This document shows positions 21,297-29,023 of a DNA stretch of 64,000 nucleotides, piece after piece. The notes beneath the pieces were generated by a model. It was not told the DNA's origin. It saw only the letters and a list, made by a program, of their open reading frames with translations, and did not search any database. Each line of letters begins with the position of its first letter. Positions within the stretch are counted from its first letter, which is position 1. The stretch is from contig NZ_AUGX01000027.1 in NCBI RefSeq assembly GCF_000422885.1, positions 1-64,000 of the forward strand, in the 5' to 3' direction. This DNA is from Ottowia thiooxydans DSM 14619. GTDB lineage: Bacteria > Pseudomonadota > Gammaproteobacteria > Burkholderiales > Burkholderiaceae_C. The position numbers and the translations under genes were made by a program.

Positions 21297-21805
21297 TACG
21301 CCGCCACCGGTTGAGCCGGAGAACGGTCATGCCTTGCGACCACCCGCATCCAGAGCAGCCATACCACCAAGACATCAAGCATGATCAGCGCTTGCCACAT
21401 ATACAAATGGGCAAACTCGAATACCTCCAGATTCCACTGGCCGATAAAGAACAAGCTCACTACGCGCAGCAGATTGACGAACTGTACGGCGATAAAACCC
21501 AGGCCAATTCCCCAGGCTTTCATTTTCCAGCTTGACGGAAAAGCCAGCATGGCCGCCACCAGCACGATGGTCGCTTCCACCCCGTTGCACCCCGGCTCAA
21601 TGGAAACGCCAAAGCCGGTCTTCGCACTTTGCAGCACACGCCCATAAGAAATAACGGTGGGATCAAACATATGAACCACCACTGCACTTCCCTTGGCGAC
21701 CAAACCCGTCCAGGGATCGACGATCGCCTGCTGCACCGGGTGCAACATCTCAACGCCAAACAGCGTGGCCTGAACGGCGAGAAATATCAGAAAAAAACGA
21801 AGCAC
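21296..21805 (-). CDS. xrtH: Exosortase H (IPTLxxWG-CTERM-specific sorting transpeptidase)
   Basis: A 169-residue multi-spanning membrane enzyme with the full exosortase catalytic set: C73 in EPGCNGVEA, R114 in VNLLRVVSLF, and H133 in EFAHLYMWQAL. Exosortases cut proteins at a C-terminal PEP- or IPTL-type signal and are thought to attach them to a surface carrier, in the way sortases do. The short single-domain form is typical of XrtH. Likely substrates in this window are the proteins at 15754, 29024 and 31315, which end in VPTL or IPTL signals. Confidence 0.9.
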   Translation of the reverse strand: MLRFFLIFLAVQATLFGVEMLHPVQQAIVDPWTGLVAKGSAVVVHMFDPTVISYGRVLQSAKTGFGVSIEPGCNGVEATIVLVAAMLAFPSSWKMKAWGIGLGFIAVQFVNLLRVVSLFFIGQWNLEVFEFAHLYMWQALIMLDVLVVWLLWMRVVARHDRSPAQPVAA

Positions 21806-22130
21806 GTGACCATCCAGTCCAGTTAATGGGCAAAGAGTGTCCTATTCAGGCTCGCTCCAAAAAAAGATCGCTGTGCGGTCTCAATCCATTTCTACTCATA
21901 ACGCACGCTGCTCGCTTATTTTTAGAGCATTCCTAGCAAGGGAATGTATGCAGATGATATAGAGCTTCAAGGTTTATTGGCCCTTTCTCGTAGCGCAACG
22001 AGGGGGAATTCCCTATTTTTTTGGACGTGCACGTTTGAATTAACGCGCATTGTTTTGCAAAAATATAGAAGGGAATCCCCTAGGCTCGGCGAAGCCCCAT
22101 GTTTAGCGTCCCGAGGGACGCCTCAGGGAC
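21806..22130. other. AT-richer intergenic region upstream of xrtH with inverted repeats
   Basis: No gene is seen. An imperfect inverted repeat occupies 22003-22080: GGGGAATTCCCTATTTTTTT on the left and AAAAATATAGAAGGGAATCC on the right. Between the arms lies the perfect palindrome ACGTGCACGT (22025-22034). A separate hairpin GCGTCCC-GA-GGGACGC lies near 22107-22122, close to the waaA stop. The region probably holds the xrtH promoter/operator and the waaA transcript end. Confidence 0.5.
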
Positions 22131-23390
22131 CTATTTTTCGCTAAGCAGCAGGGCCACCGCATCAGCCATGTGGACTGCAGCACCCCGATGCTCGGCGGCA
22201 AATGCCAATCCAGCATCTCGCATGGCAGCGTTAGCCGCCACATCTCCAACCAGATACCTCGCAGCGCTTAGGGCCGCGGAAATATCAGGTACGCGTTTCG
22301 CAGCGCCGGCGTTTTCTGCCAAATGCGCAGCTTCATGGAAATTAAAGGTGTGCGGCCCCATCAACACCGGACAACCGCAGGCGGCAGCTTCAATCAGGTT
22401 CTGACCGCCCAAGGGCTCAAAGCTGCCACCGAGCAAGGCCACATCGGCCAGTGAGTAGTACGCAGCCATCTCGCCCAAGCTGTCACCCAGCCATACATCT
22501 GCTGACGAGGGCGTGTCCGCTTCTCCCCAGGAAGAACGGCGGCTCAAGCTGAGCCCATGGGCGCGAACCAACTCCGCCACTTCGTCAAAGCGCTGGGGGT
22601 GACGCGGAACAATGAGCCACTGAACAGGAGCCTGCCCAAGGTTCTTTAAAAACTCAGCCTCCTCGCCCTCTCGCGAACTGGCCAGCATGACCACCGGCTT
22701 GGACGCCGCAGCGCGCCAGGCTCGGCCTCGCGCAATCAGCGCGTGATCGGGCTGGGCATCGAATTTCAGGTTTCCCAAGACGCTGACCCGATTGGCACCA
22801 ATGGCACGCAGGCGCTTCGCATCATCTTCGGTCTGTGCCCATGCAGCAGCCAGGGCACCATACGCTGGACGCATCAGCCAAGCCCCGCGTTCTGCTGCCC
22901 GCAGTGATTTCTCAGAAAGCCGAGCATTGGCCAGCGCCACCGGAATGCCCTGTTCGGAGCTTTCAAATAGAAGATTGGGCCAGATTTCAGTTTCCATGAG
23001 AACACCCATGTCAGGCCGAAAGTGCGCGAAAAAGCGCCTGACCGCACCACGCTCGTCCCAAGGTTGCCAGACCTGTAAATCGCCCGGCCGGAGAAGTTTT
23101 TCCCCTTCAGCGCGCCCGGTTGCCGTGCCGTTTGTCAGCAACAGTCGCATGCCCGGAACACGCTCGCGAAGCGCAGTCAGCAATATGGCAGCGGCACGTG
23201 TCTCCCCAAGTGACACTGCATGGATCCACACCAGTGGCCCGTCGCCATCGGGCCGCGCCACTTCATACTGACCAAAGCGTTCATTGACATGTTGGCCATA
23301 GCCCGGCTCCGCCTGCGCTCGCCGCAGAAGCTTGCGGCGCAGCAGCGGCTGCGCCAGCCAGGCTACAAGGTTGTAAGTGGCACGAAGCAT
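22131..23390 (-). CDS. waaA: 3-deoxy-D-manno-octulosonic acid (Kdo) transferase
   Basis: A 419-residue membrane-associated GT-B enzyme that adds Kdo to the lipid A precursor. It has a hydrophobic N-terminal anchor (YNLVAWLAQPLL), then the family signatures VWIHAVSLGETRAA, GVLMETEIWPNLL, and the donor-site LGGSFEPLGGQNLIEAAACGCPVLMGPHTFNF near residue 320-350. It is usually close to tolC in related genomes, but here a 6.5-kb glycosyltransferase/exosortase region lies between them. Confidence 0.93.
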   Translation of the reverse strand: MLRATYNLVAWLAQPLLRRKLLRRAQAEPGYGQHVNERFGQYEVARPDGDGPLVWIHAVSLGETRAAAILLTALRERVPGMRLLLTNGTATGRAEGEKLLRPGDLQVWQPWDERGAVRRFFAHFRPDMGVLMETEIWPNLLFESSEQGIPVALANARLSEKSLRAAERGAWLMRPAYGALAAAWAQTEDDAKRLRAIGANRVSVLGNLKFDAQPDHALIARGRAWRAAASKPVVMLASSREGEEAEFLKNLGQAPVQWLIVPRHPQRFDEVAELVRAHGLSLSRRSSWGEADTPSSADVWLGDSLGEMAAYYSLADVALLGGSFEPLGGQNLIEAAACGCPVLMGPHTFNFHEAAHLAENAGAAKRVPDISAALSAARYLVGDVAANAAMRDAGLAFAAEHRGAAVHMADAVALLLSEK

Positions 23391-23485
23391 CCGGTGCGTG
23401 GGTAGATAGGAAAAGTGTTTCGGAGTGGTGGGGCTGCACGTGGGCCGCTATTTTTTCGAACTCCCCACGCGCAAGCCGCGAGACA

Positions 23486-24874
23486 CTAGTGCGCTGAGAG
23501 CCCGACCTTCGCTCCTGGCTTCACCCGCTGCAGCAAGGCCAGCATTTCACCTTCGATGCGAGTCAGTGCTTCTGAGGTTTGCCCCTCAAAGCGAAGCACC
23601 AGCATCGGCGTGGTGTTGCTGGCGCGGATCAGCCCAAACCCATCGGGCCAATCAACCCGCAAGCCATCGATGGTGCTCACGATGGCCGGTGCAGAAAAAG
23701 TGCCTTCGGCCAAGCCCTGCAATTGCGCTGCGAGCAGATGCGGTTCGCCTTCCGCGCAAGCCACATTGAGCTCTGGCGTCGAAAAACTGCTTGGCAACCC
23801 ATTCAACACGGCGCTTGGATCCACGTGGCGGCTCAGAATTTCCAGTAAACGACCGGCAGCGTAGGTGCCGTCATCAAAGCCATACCAGCGTTCCTTGAAG
23901 AAGATATGGCCACTCATCTCACCGCCCAGAGGAGCGCCCACCTCCTTCATCTTCGCCTTGATGAGCGAATGGCCGGTGCGGAACATCATGGGCACGCCAC
24001 CCGCAGCGGCAATCGCTGGCCCCAGGCGTTGCGTGCATTTGACGTCAAACAAGATGGTGCCTCCTGGCACGCGCGAGAGCACATCTTCCGCGAACAGCAT
24101 CATCTGGCGATCAGGAAAAATGTTCTCACCGTCTTTGGTGACGATGCCCAAGCGATCACCATCGCCATCAAAGGCCAGGCCCAACTCGGCGTCACTGGTT
24201 TGAAGAGCGGCGATCACATCACGCAGGTTGTCTGGCTTGCTGGGATCAGGATGGTGGTTGGGGAAATTCCCGTCCACTTCGCAGAACAATTCGGTGACTT
24301 CGCAACCAATCGCACGCAAGATGCCAGGAGCGGTGGCGCCCGCCACGCCATTGCCCGCATCAACGATGATTTTCATGGGCCGAGTCAAGCGTATGTCCTG
24401 AACGATGCGCGCCTGGTAGTCAGGCAGCACATCGTGCTGCTTGACAGCCCCGCCATCGCGCAGTTGCCAGCTCTGCTCTTCAATCATCTTGCGCAGTGCC
24501 TGGATATCTTCCCCATAAATGGCCCTTCCAGCCAGCACCATCTTGAAACCGTTGTCGTCTCGCGGATTGTGGCTGCCGGTCACCTGAATGCCGCTGCTGC
24601 AAAGCGTGCTGGCTGCAAAGTAAAGCATGGGCGTGGTGGCCATGCCAATGTCAATGACCTCCACCCCGGCGGCCATCAGCCCCCGTATCAGCGCGGCGGA
24701 GAGCGCCGGGCCTGACAGGCGTCCGTCGCGGCCTACCGCCACAGTACGCTCGCCCAAGGCCATAGCCTGCGTGCCGAATGCACGGCCAAGCGCTTCGGCC
24801 ACGGGTTCGTTCAATGTCGTCGGCGTGGTGCCTCGAATGTCGTAGGCCTTGAAAATGGGGGAATGCAGGAGCAT
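23486..24874 (-). CDS. Phosphomannomutase/phosphoglucomutase
   Basis: A 462-residue alpha-D-phosphohexomutase with four domains. It has the start IFKAYDIRGTTP, the phosphoserine loop VTGSHNPRDDNG, the metal-binding loop FDGDGDRLG, the sugar-specificity loop GGEMSGHIFF, and a late phosphate-binding segment (LIRASNTTPMLVLRFEG). It interconverts hexose 1- and 6-phosphates for LPS and exopolysaccharide sugars (the AlgC/ManB class). I start at ATG 24874; the open frame extends 31 codons further but does not resemble the family. Confidence 0.92.
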   Translation of the reverse strand: MLLHSPIFKAYDIRGTTPTTLNEPVAEALGRAFGTQAMALGERTVAVGRDGRLSGPALSAALIRGLMAAGVEVIDIGMATTPMLYFAASTLCSSGIQVTGSHNPRDDNGFKMVLAGRAIYGEDIQALRKMIEEQSWQLRDGGAVKQHDVLPDYQARIVQDIRLTRPMKIIVDAGNGVAGATAPGILRAIGCEVTELFCEVDGNFPNHHPDPSKPDNLRDVIAALQTSDAELGLAFDGDGDRLGIVTKDGENIFPDRQMMLFAEDVLSRVPGGTILFDVKCTQRLGPAIAAAGGVPMMFRTGHSLIKAKMKEVGAPLGGEMSGHIFFKERWYGFDDGTYAAGRLLEILSRHVDPSAVLNGLPSSFSTPELNVACAEGEPHLLAAQLQGLAEGTFSAPAIVSTIDGLRVDWPDGFGLIRASNTTPMLVLRFEGQTSEALTRIEGEMLALLQRVKPGAKVGLSAH

Positions 24875-25084
24875 GGAGTAAGGCCGCGCGCAACGGTCCG
24901 AATAGCTGGATAGGTGGATTGTAGGCAGGGGCCGAGCCCGCTCTGCGCGTCGCAACAACTCATACAAGGGTCATCGATAGGTATCTGATCGCCCATTAAT
25001 GGGGAATACGCATGAAATCGGCAGAAATTCAGCATCAATTCGCGGCTGATCCTGCTCATATGCGGGCGCATACTCACCTTCGCT

Positions 25085-26002
25085 ATGACATCAGCCCCCG
25101 CCACCGCCAGCCTGACCCCTTTCACGCCCACTGTTGTGCTGGAGTTCGTGCTCCTGGCGGCCATCTGGGGCGCTTCTTTCATGTTCATGCGCCAGGCAGC
25201 TGTGGAATTCGGGGCACTTCCAACCGCCGCCCTGCGCGTCACCGTGGCCGCACTATGTCTTTTGCCCATCATGCTGGCACGCGGGCAGTGGCTGGAGCTC
25301 AAAAAACACTGGCGGCCAGTTTTCGTGTGCGGAGTACTTAACTCTGCAGTTCCGTTTGCCTGTTTCAGCTTTGCTTTGTTGCACATCACGACGGGCCTGT
25401 CTGCCATTCTGAACGCCACAGTGCCACTATTTGGCGCCCTGGTAGCCTGGACATGGCTGAAAGAGCCGCCCGGCCGCTCGCGCATGATCGGCCTGATGAT
25501 CGGCTTTGGCGGAGTGGCCATGCTGGCCTGGGATAAAGCCAGCTTCAAGCCAGCGGCCTCTGGCGTGGCCAGTGGCTGGGCCGTGCTGGCATGCCTGCTT
25601 GCAACCCTGAGTTACGCGGTGGCCGCCAGCTACACCAAGAAATTTCTCACGGGCGTACCCGCGCTGACCTTAGCCACAGGCAGCCAGATTGGGGCCGCCC
25701 TGGGTTTGGCGCTGCCAGCGCTCTGGTACCGGCCCGCCGTGATGCCCAGTCTCACCGCCTGGGGATCCTTATTGGCGCTGGGAGCCTTGTGCACAGGCGT
25801 GGCGTATGTACTGTACTTTCGCCTGATCGAGCACCTGGGCCCGGCGCGCGCGCTCACCGTCACGTTCACTATTCCAGTATTCGCCTTGCTTTATGGCGCC
25901 ACCTTACTGGGCGAGGCCGTCACCCCCTGGATGTTGCTCTGCGGCGGCGTGGTGATCTGCGGGACCATATTGTCCACGGGGCTTGTCAAGCTGAGGGTGT
26001 AG
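25085..26002 (+). CDS. DMT (EamA) family transporter
   Basis: A 305-residue inner-membrane protein with ten predicted helices in two EamA repeats (LLAAIWGASFMFMRQA at the start of the first, WAVLACLLATLSYAVAASYTKKF at the start of the second). The family exports small metabolites, and the substrate is unknown. It converges with ribE, with only 6 bases between stop codons. Confidence 0.9.
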   Translation: MTSAPATASLTPFTPTVVLEFVLLAAIWGASFMFMRQAAVEFGALPTAALRVTVAALCLLPIMLARGQWLELKKHWRPVFVCGVLNSAVPFACFSFALLHITTGLSAILNATVPLFGALVAWTWLKEPPGRSRMIGLMIGFGGVAMLAWDKASFKPAASGVASGWAVLACLLATLSYAVAASYTKKFLTGVPALTLATGSQIGAALGLALPALWYRPAVMPSLTAWGSLLALGALCTGVAYVLYFRLIEHLGPARALTVTFTIPVFALLYGATLLGEAVTPWMLLCGGVVICGTILSTGLVKLRV

Positions 26003-26008
26003 AAGCTT

Positions 26009-26641
26009 TTAGCCTTTCTGGCCAGAATCGATGGAAAGCATTCTTTCAACGTAGCGCGCAATCGTGTCGATCTCAAGATTGACCTGATCGCCCTTGGCCA
26101 GCACGTGTAGCGCTGTGTTTTGCACAGTATGGGGAATCAAGTTGATGCTGATGGCGCAGCCCTGGGGTAGATCTTCGACCTGATTGACCGTGAGGCTGAC
26201 GCCGTTGATGGTGATGGAGCCCTTGTACGCGAAATACTTGGCCAAACCCACTGGCGCCAAAATGCACAGCAGCCAGCTCTCACCCACTGGCTCAAACTGA
26301 GACACCGTTCCAATGCCATCCACGTGGCCTGACACAATGTGCCCGCCAAGCCGGTCATTGGCGCGCAGCGCTTTCTCCAGGTTCACCGGGCCTGGGCGTT
26401 CCAGCCCACTGGTTCGCGCCAGCGATTCGGCGGAAATATCTATGGCAAAGCTTCCGGCGGATGCATCGATCGCCGTAGCTGTCATGCAGGCGCCGTTGAT
26501 GGCAATGCTGTCACCCAGTGCCACGTCATCCAGATAGCCGGCCGGGGTATGAACGAGCAACTGTTTGCCATGAGCACTGGTAGCGCCCAGATCGCGGACT
26601 TCGCTAATGCGGCCAACTGCGGTGATGATGCCTGTGAACAT
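26009..26641 (-). CDS. ribE: Riboflavin synthase
   Basis: A 210-residue enzyme with two lumazine-binding repeats. The first starts MFTGIITAVGRI and holds GACMTATAI; the second has KGSITINGVSLTVN. It dismutates two 6,7-dimethyl-8-ribityllumazine molecules to riboflavin. The canonical MFTGI start is at 26641, so the sixteen codons open upstream are not used. The leader contains a long hairpin (26663-26696), unusual because it ends only about 20 bases before the start codon. Confidence 0.95.
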   Translation of the reverse strand: MFTGIITAVGRISEVRDLGATSAHGKQLLVHTPAGYLDDVALGDSIAINGACMTATAIDASAGSFAIDISAESLARTSGLERPGPVNLEKALRANDRLGGHIVSGHVDGIGTVSQFEPVGESWLLCILAPVGLAKYFAYKGSITINGVSLTVNQVEDLPQGCAISINLIPHTVQNTALHVLAKGDQVNLEIDTIARYVERMLSIDSGQKG

Positions 26642-26662
26642 GGAGCCTCGTTTCTCTATGAG

Positions 26663-26696
26663 AAAAGCCTCGCAAATTCTGGCTTGCAAGGCTTTT
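26663..26696 (-). promoter_or_regulatory. ribE: Hairpin in the ribE leader
   Basis: On the minus strand AAAAGCCTTGCAA pairs with TTGCGAGGCTTTT across an 8-base loop (one G-U pair). The 3' arm runs into TTTTCTC and the ribE start follows about 21 bases later. It could end transcripts from the upstream AraC gene, or it could attenuate ribE. I do not see the conserved core of an FMN riboswitch. A second stem (CACCCGG / CCGGGTG) lies near 26715-26735. Confidence 0.55.
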
Positions 26697-26868
26697 AAAT
26701 ATCTTAAATATCGACACCCGGGCGGATCCGGGTGATCTCCATCATTCTATAGACAGCAGCGTGCCACTATGGGCATGTGGGCTTCTCCATTTTTGCCTTC
26801 AGCTTGGGCGTGGTCAAAGTCCGCAGCCACTCTGCATGCTGATTTACAGCAATGAATTGCAGAATGGA

Positions 26869-27840
26869 TTACAGCCGCGTCTGCGCATTCACCGCAAGTT
26901 CTCGAATCTGGGTGGGAGGAACCCCAAAGCGCTGCTTGAACAGGCGATTGAACGCAGCGAGATCAGAAAACCCTGCCTCGTAGGCAATGGTGGCAATCAG
27001 TTGGCGCGCGCGCGTAGGATCAGCCAGGGCGCGGCGCACATGCTCCAGGCGGCATTGCTGCAAGTAGAGCGTAAAGGTGCTGCCATCTTCTTCAAACATC
27101 CTCTGCACTTGCCGCACGCTCATGTGGTGGTGCTTGGCCAGATCAACTACGGATAGCTGCGGGTCGCGGTAGCTGCGCGCCACCTGTGCGCGCAAAGCCG
27201 CCAACCGGGCTGCCCGCTCGCCACGCTGGTGCGCTTGATCTGCATCGTCGCCGCGTGCGCCCAAGGCCAGCGTGAGCAGATCGGCCAGGTGCGTGGCGGC
27301 GAGGTGGGCCAGGGGCTCATCCAGCACCTCCTGGCGCTGAATGCTGGCCGCGTAGCCGAATAACAAGTCCAACTGCGGATTGTTCCCAAGGCGGGATGCC
27401 GGGCGATCCAGCAGCCCGCCCACTGCTGCGCGCTGCATCCAAACGGTTTGAACGATACCGGTGGTGGGGTAGAGGCACTCGAATGGTTCGTCCATCGGTG
27501 CCAGCAGCGTGTCGCCCGGCGCAAACTCAGTCTGCACCAATGGGCCACAAGTGTATTGGTAGGGCTGTGAAAAACGCGTAATCCACACGGCATCCATGCC
27601 TGCACGTGCAGCCATCGCCCGGCTTCTTCCGGATATATAGGGGCTGAAAAAGCCGCCACCCAAGCTCGTACTGGAGTTCAGCCGGGTGCTGGTCAGGTCC
27701 AGGCGAAAAGCGCGCTCGTCCTCAAGCGGCTCCAAGTCCACAGCCATGTCCAGACGTGCGTAGCTCTCCCGGATCTGCTCCATACGGGTGACGGCAGGCA
27801 AGACATCGGTGCAAAAGCGCTGAGAAATGACGGAAGACAT
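26869..27840 (-). CDS. AraC family transcriptional regulator (copy 1)
   Basis: A 323-residue regulator with an AraC-binding-like N-terminal domain and a C-terminal double HTH (VVDLAKHHHMSVRQVQRMFEEDG and TIAYEAGFSDLAAFNRLFKQRFG). The start at 27840 (MSSVISQRF) fits the family; the open frame continues upstream without similarity. It lies 59 bp from a second regulator on the same strand to which it is similar throughout, so the pair is a tandem duplication. The effector is unknown. Confidence 0.85.
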   Translation of the reverse strand: MSSVISQRFCTDVLPAVTRMEQIRESYARLDMAVDLEPLEDERAFRLDLTSTRLNSSTSLGGGFFSPYISGRSRAMAARAGMDAVWITRFSQPYQYTCGPLVQTEFAPGDTLLAPMDEPFECLYPTTGIVQTVWMQRAAVGGLLDRPASRLGNNPQLDLLFGYAASIQRQEVLDEPLAHLAATHLADLLTLALGARGDDADQAHQRGERAARLAALRAQVARSYRDPQLSVVDLAKHHHMSVRQVQRMFEEDGSTFTLYLQQCRLEHVRRALADPTRARQLIATIAYEAGFSDLAAFNRLFKQRFGVPPTQIRELAVNAQTRL

Positions 27841-27899
27841 GGTTGTGGAAGCCGTATAACCGGAGTTTTGACCATTCCAGCATGAGCTACCCCAGTCAG

Positions 27900-28856
27900 T
27901 CAACTGAAAGGCGCGCTCTCCCTTACTTGCCCCGGGGTTGCCCCATAGCGCCGTTTAAAGAGGCGATTGAACGCCGCCAAATCCGAAAAACCCGCTTTAT
28001 AGGCCAAGGTGGCGATCAGCATGCCTGCTTGCGCCGGGTCGGTCAGCGCGCGGCGCACATGATCCAGCCGGTGGTTTTGCAAGCAGGTGGTGAAGGTGGT
28101 ACCCGCATCCTCGAATAGCCGTTGCACTTGACGCACGCTCATGTGGTGGCGTTGACTCAAATGGGCTACCGATAGCTGCGGGTCGCTGTAGCGGTGGCCC
28201 ATATAAGCGCGCATGTCGGCCAGCCGCACGCTGCGTTCACCGCGCTGATGGGCAAGATCGGCCATACCGCCGCGCGCACCGAACGCCAAAGCCAGCAAGT
28301 CGGTGAGATGGCGTGCGGCCTGCGAGGCCAATGCAGGCTCCAGGGCGTCAACCAACGCTTGACGCTGGATGCTGGCGGCGTAGCTAAACAGCAGATCCAG
28401 ATGCGGGCTATTCGCCATGCGCTGCGCCGGACCGTTCAGCAGCGCAGGCAGCGCTGCTCGCTGTATCCACAGTGTTTGCATGGCGCCAGCGCTGGGGTGA
28501 ACACATTCGAACGCCGCGTCCATGGGTGCAACCAGGGTGTCGCCTGGCGTAAAGGCGACTTGCGTCAACGAGCCGGAGGTATAGGCAAAGGGACGTGAGG
28601 AGCGCGCGAGCAACACCGCGTCGACGCCCTCGCGAGCGGCCATAACGGGGCTGCGCCGGGCCATGTGAGGCGTCGCGTTTCCGCTACCCAGGCCAATGTT
28701 GGCGCTCAAGGGGATGCTCTTCAGGTCAACACGGAATACGCGCGCATCGCCCAACGGGTCTATATCCACCGCCATACCTTGGCGTGCGTAGCACTCGCGC
28801 ACTTGCTCAATTCGAGCAGACGGAGGTGAGTAAGGAAGGAGAGAACGTTCGTTCAT
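27900..28856 (-). CDS. AraC family transcriptional regulator (copy 2)
   Basis: A 318-residue paralogue of the gene at 26869-27840, with the same layout. Shared features include the VRQVQR recognition helix, GFSDLAAFNRLFK in the second HTH, and SIQRQ in the middle. The start at 28856 (MNERSLLPYSPPSARIEQVRECYARQGM) aligns with copy 1 (MEQIRESYARLDM). It is divergent from the LRR/IPTL-CTERM gene at 29024, whose promoter it could control. Confidence 0.85.
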   Translation of the reverse strand: MNERSLLPYSPPSARIEQVRECYARQGMAVDIDPLGDARVFRVDLKSIPLSANIGLGSGNATPHMARRSPVMAAREGVDAVLLARSSRPFAYTSGSLTQVAFTPGDTLVAPMDAAFECVHPSAGAMQTLWIQRAALPALLNGPAQRMANSPHLDLLFSYAASIQRQALVDALEPALASQAARHLTDLLALAFGARGGMADLAHQRGERSVRLADMRAYMGHRYSDPQLSVAHLSQRHHMSVRQVQRLFEDAGTTFTTCLQNHRLDHVRRALTDPAQAGMLIATLAYKAGFSDLAAFNRLFKRRYGATPGQVRESAPFS

Positions 28857-29023
28857 AGGGGCCAGTATCCGGGCGTTGTGGAGCCAGCGGGAGGGCGCAC
28901 GTGGGACTTGTCGTTTGCGGCAAAGGGTCCGTCGTTTTCTGCAAGTCCAGTGTCGCTTTTCGCCAAGACGCGTCAGGGGCGTCCCAGAACAATCACCGGG
29001 ATTCTTTGTAAAGGACGATTCCC

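Noticed and set aside
26642-26760. FMN riboswitch upstream of ribE
   Set aside because: The conserved RFN core elements are not visible; only simple hairpins are present.
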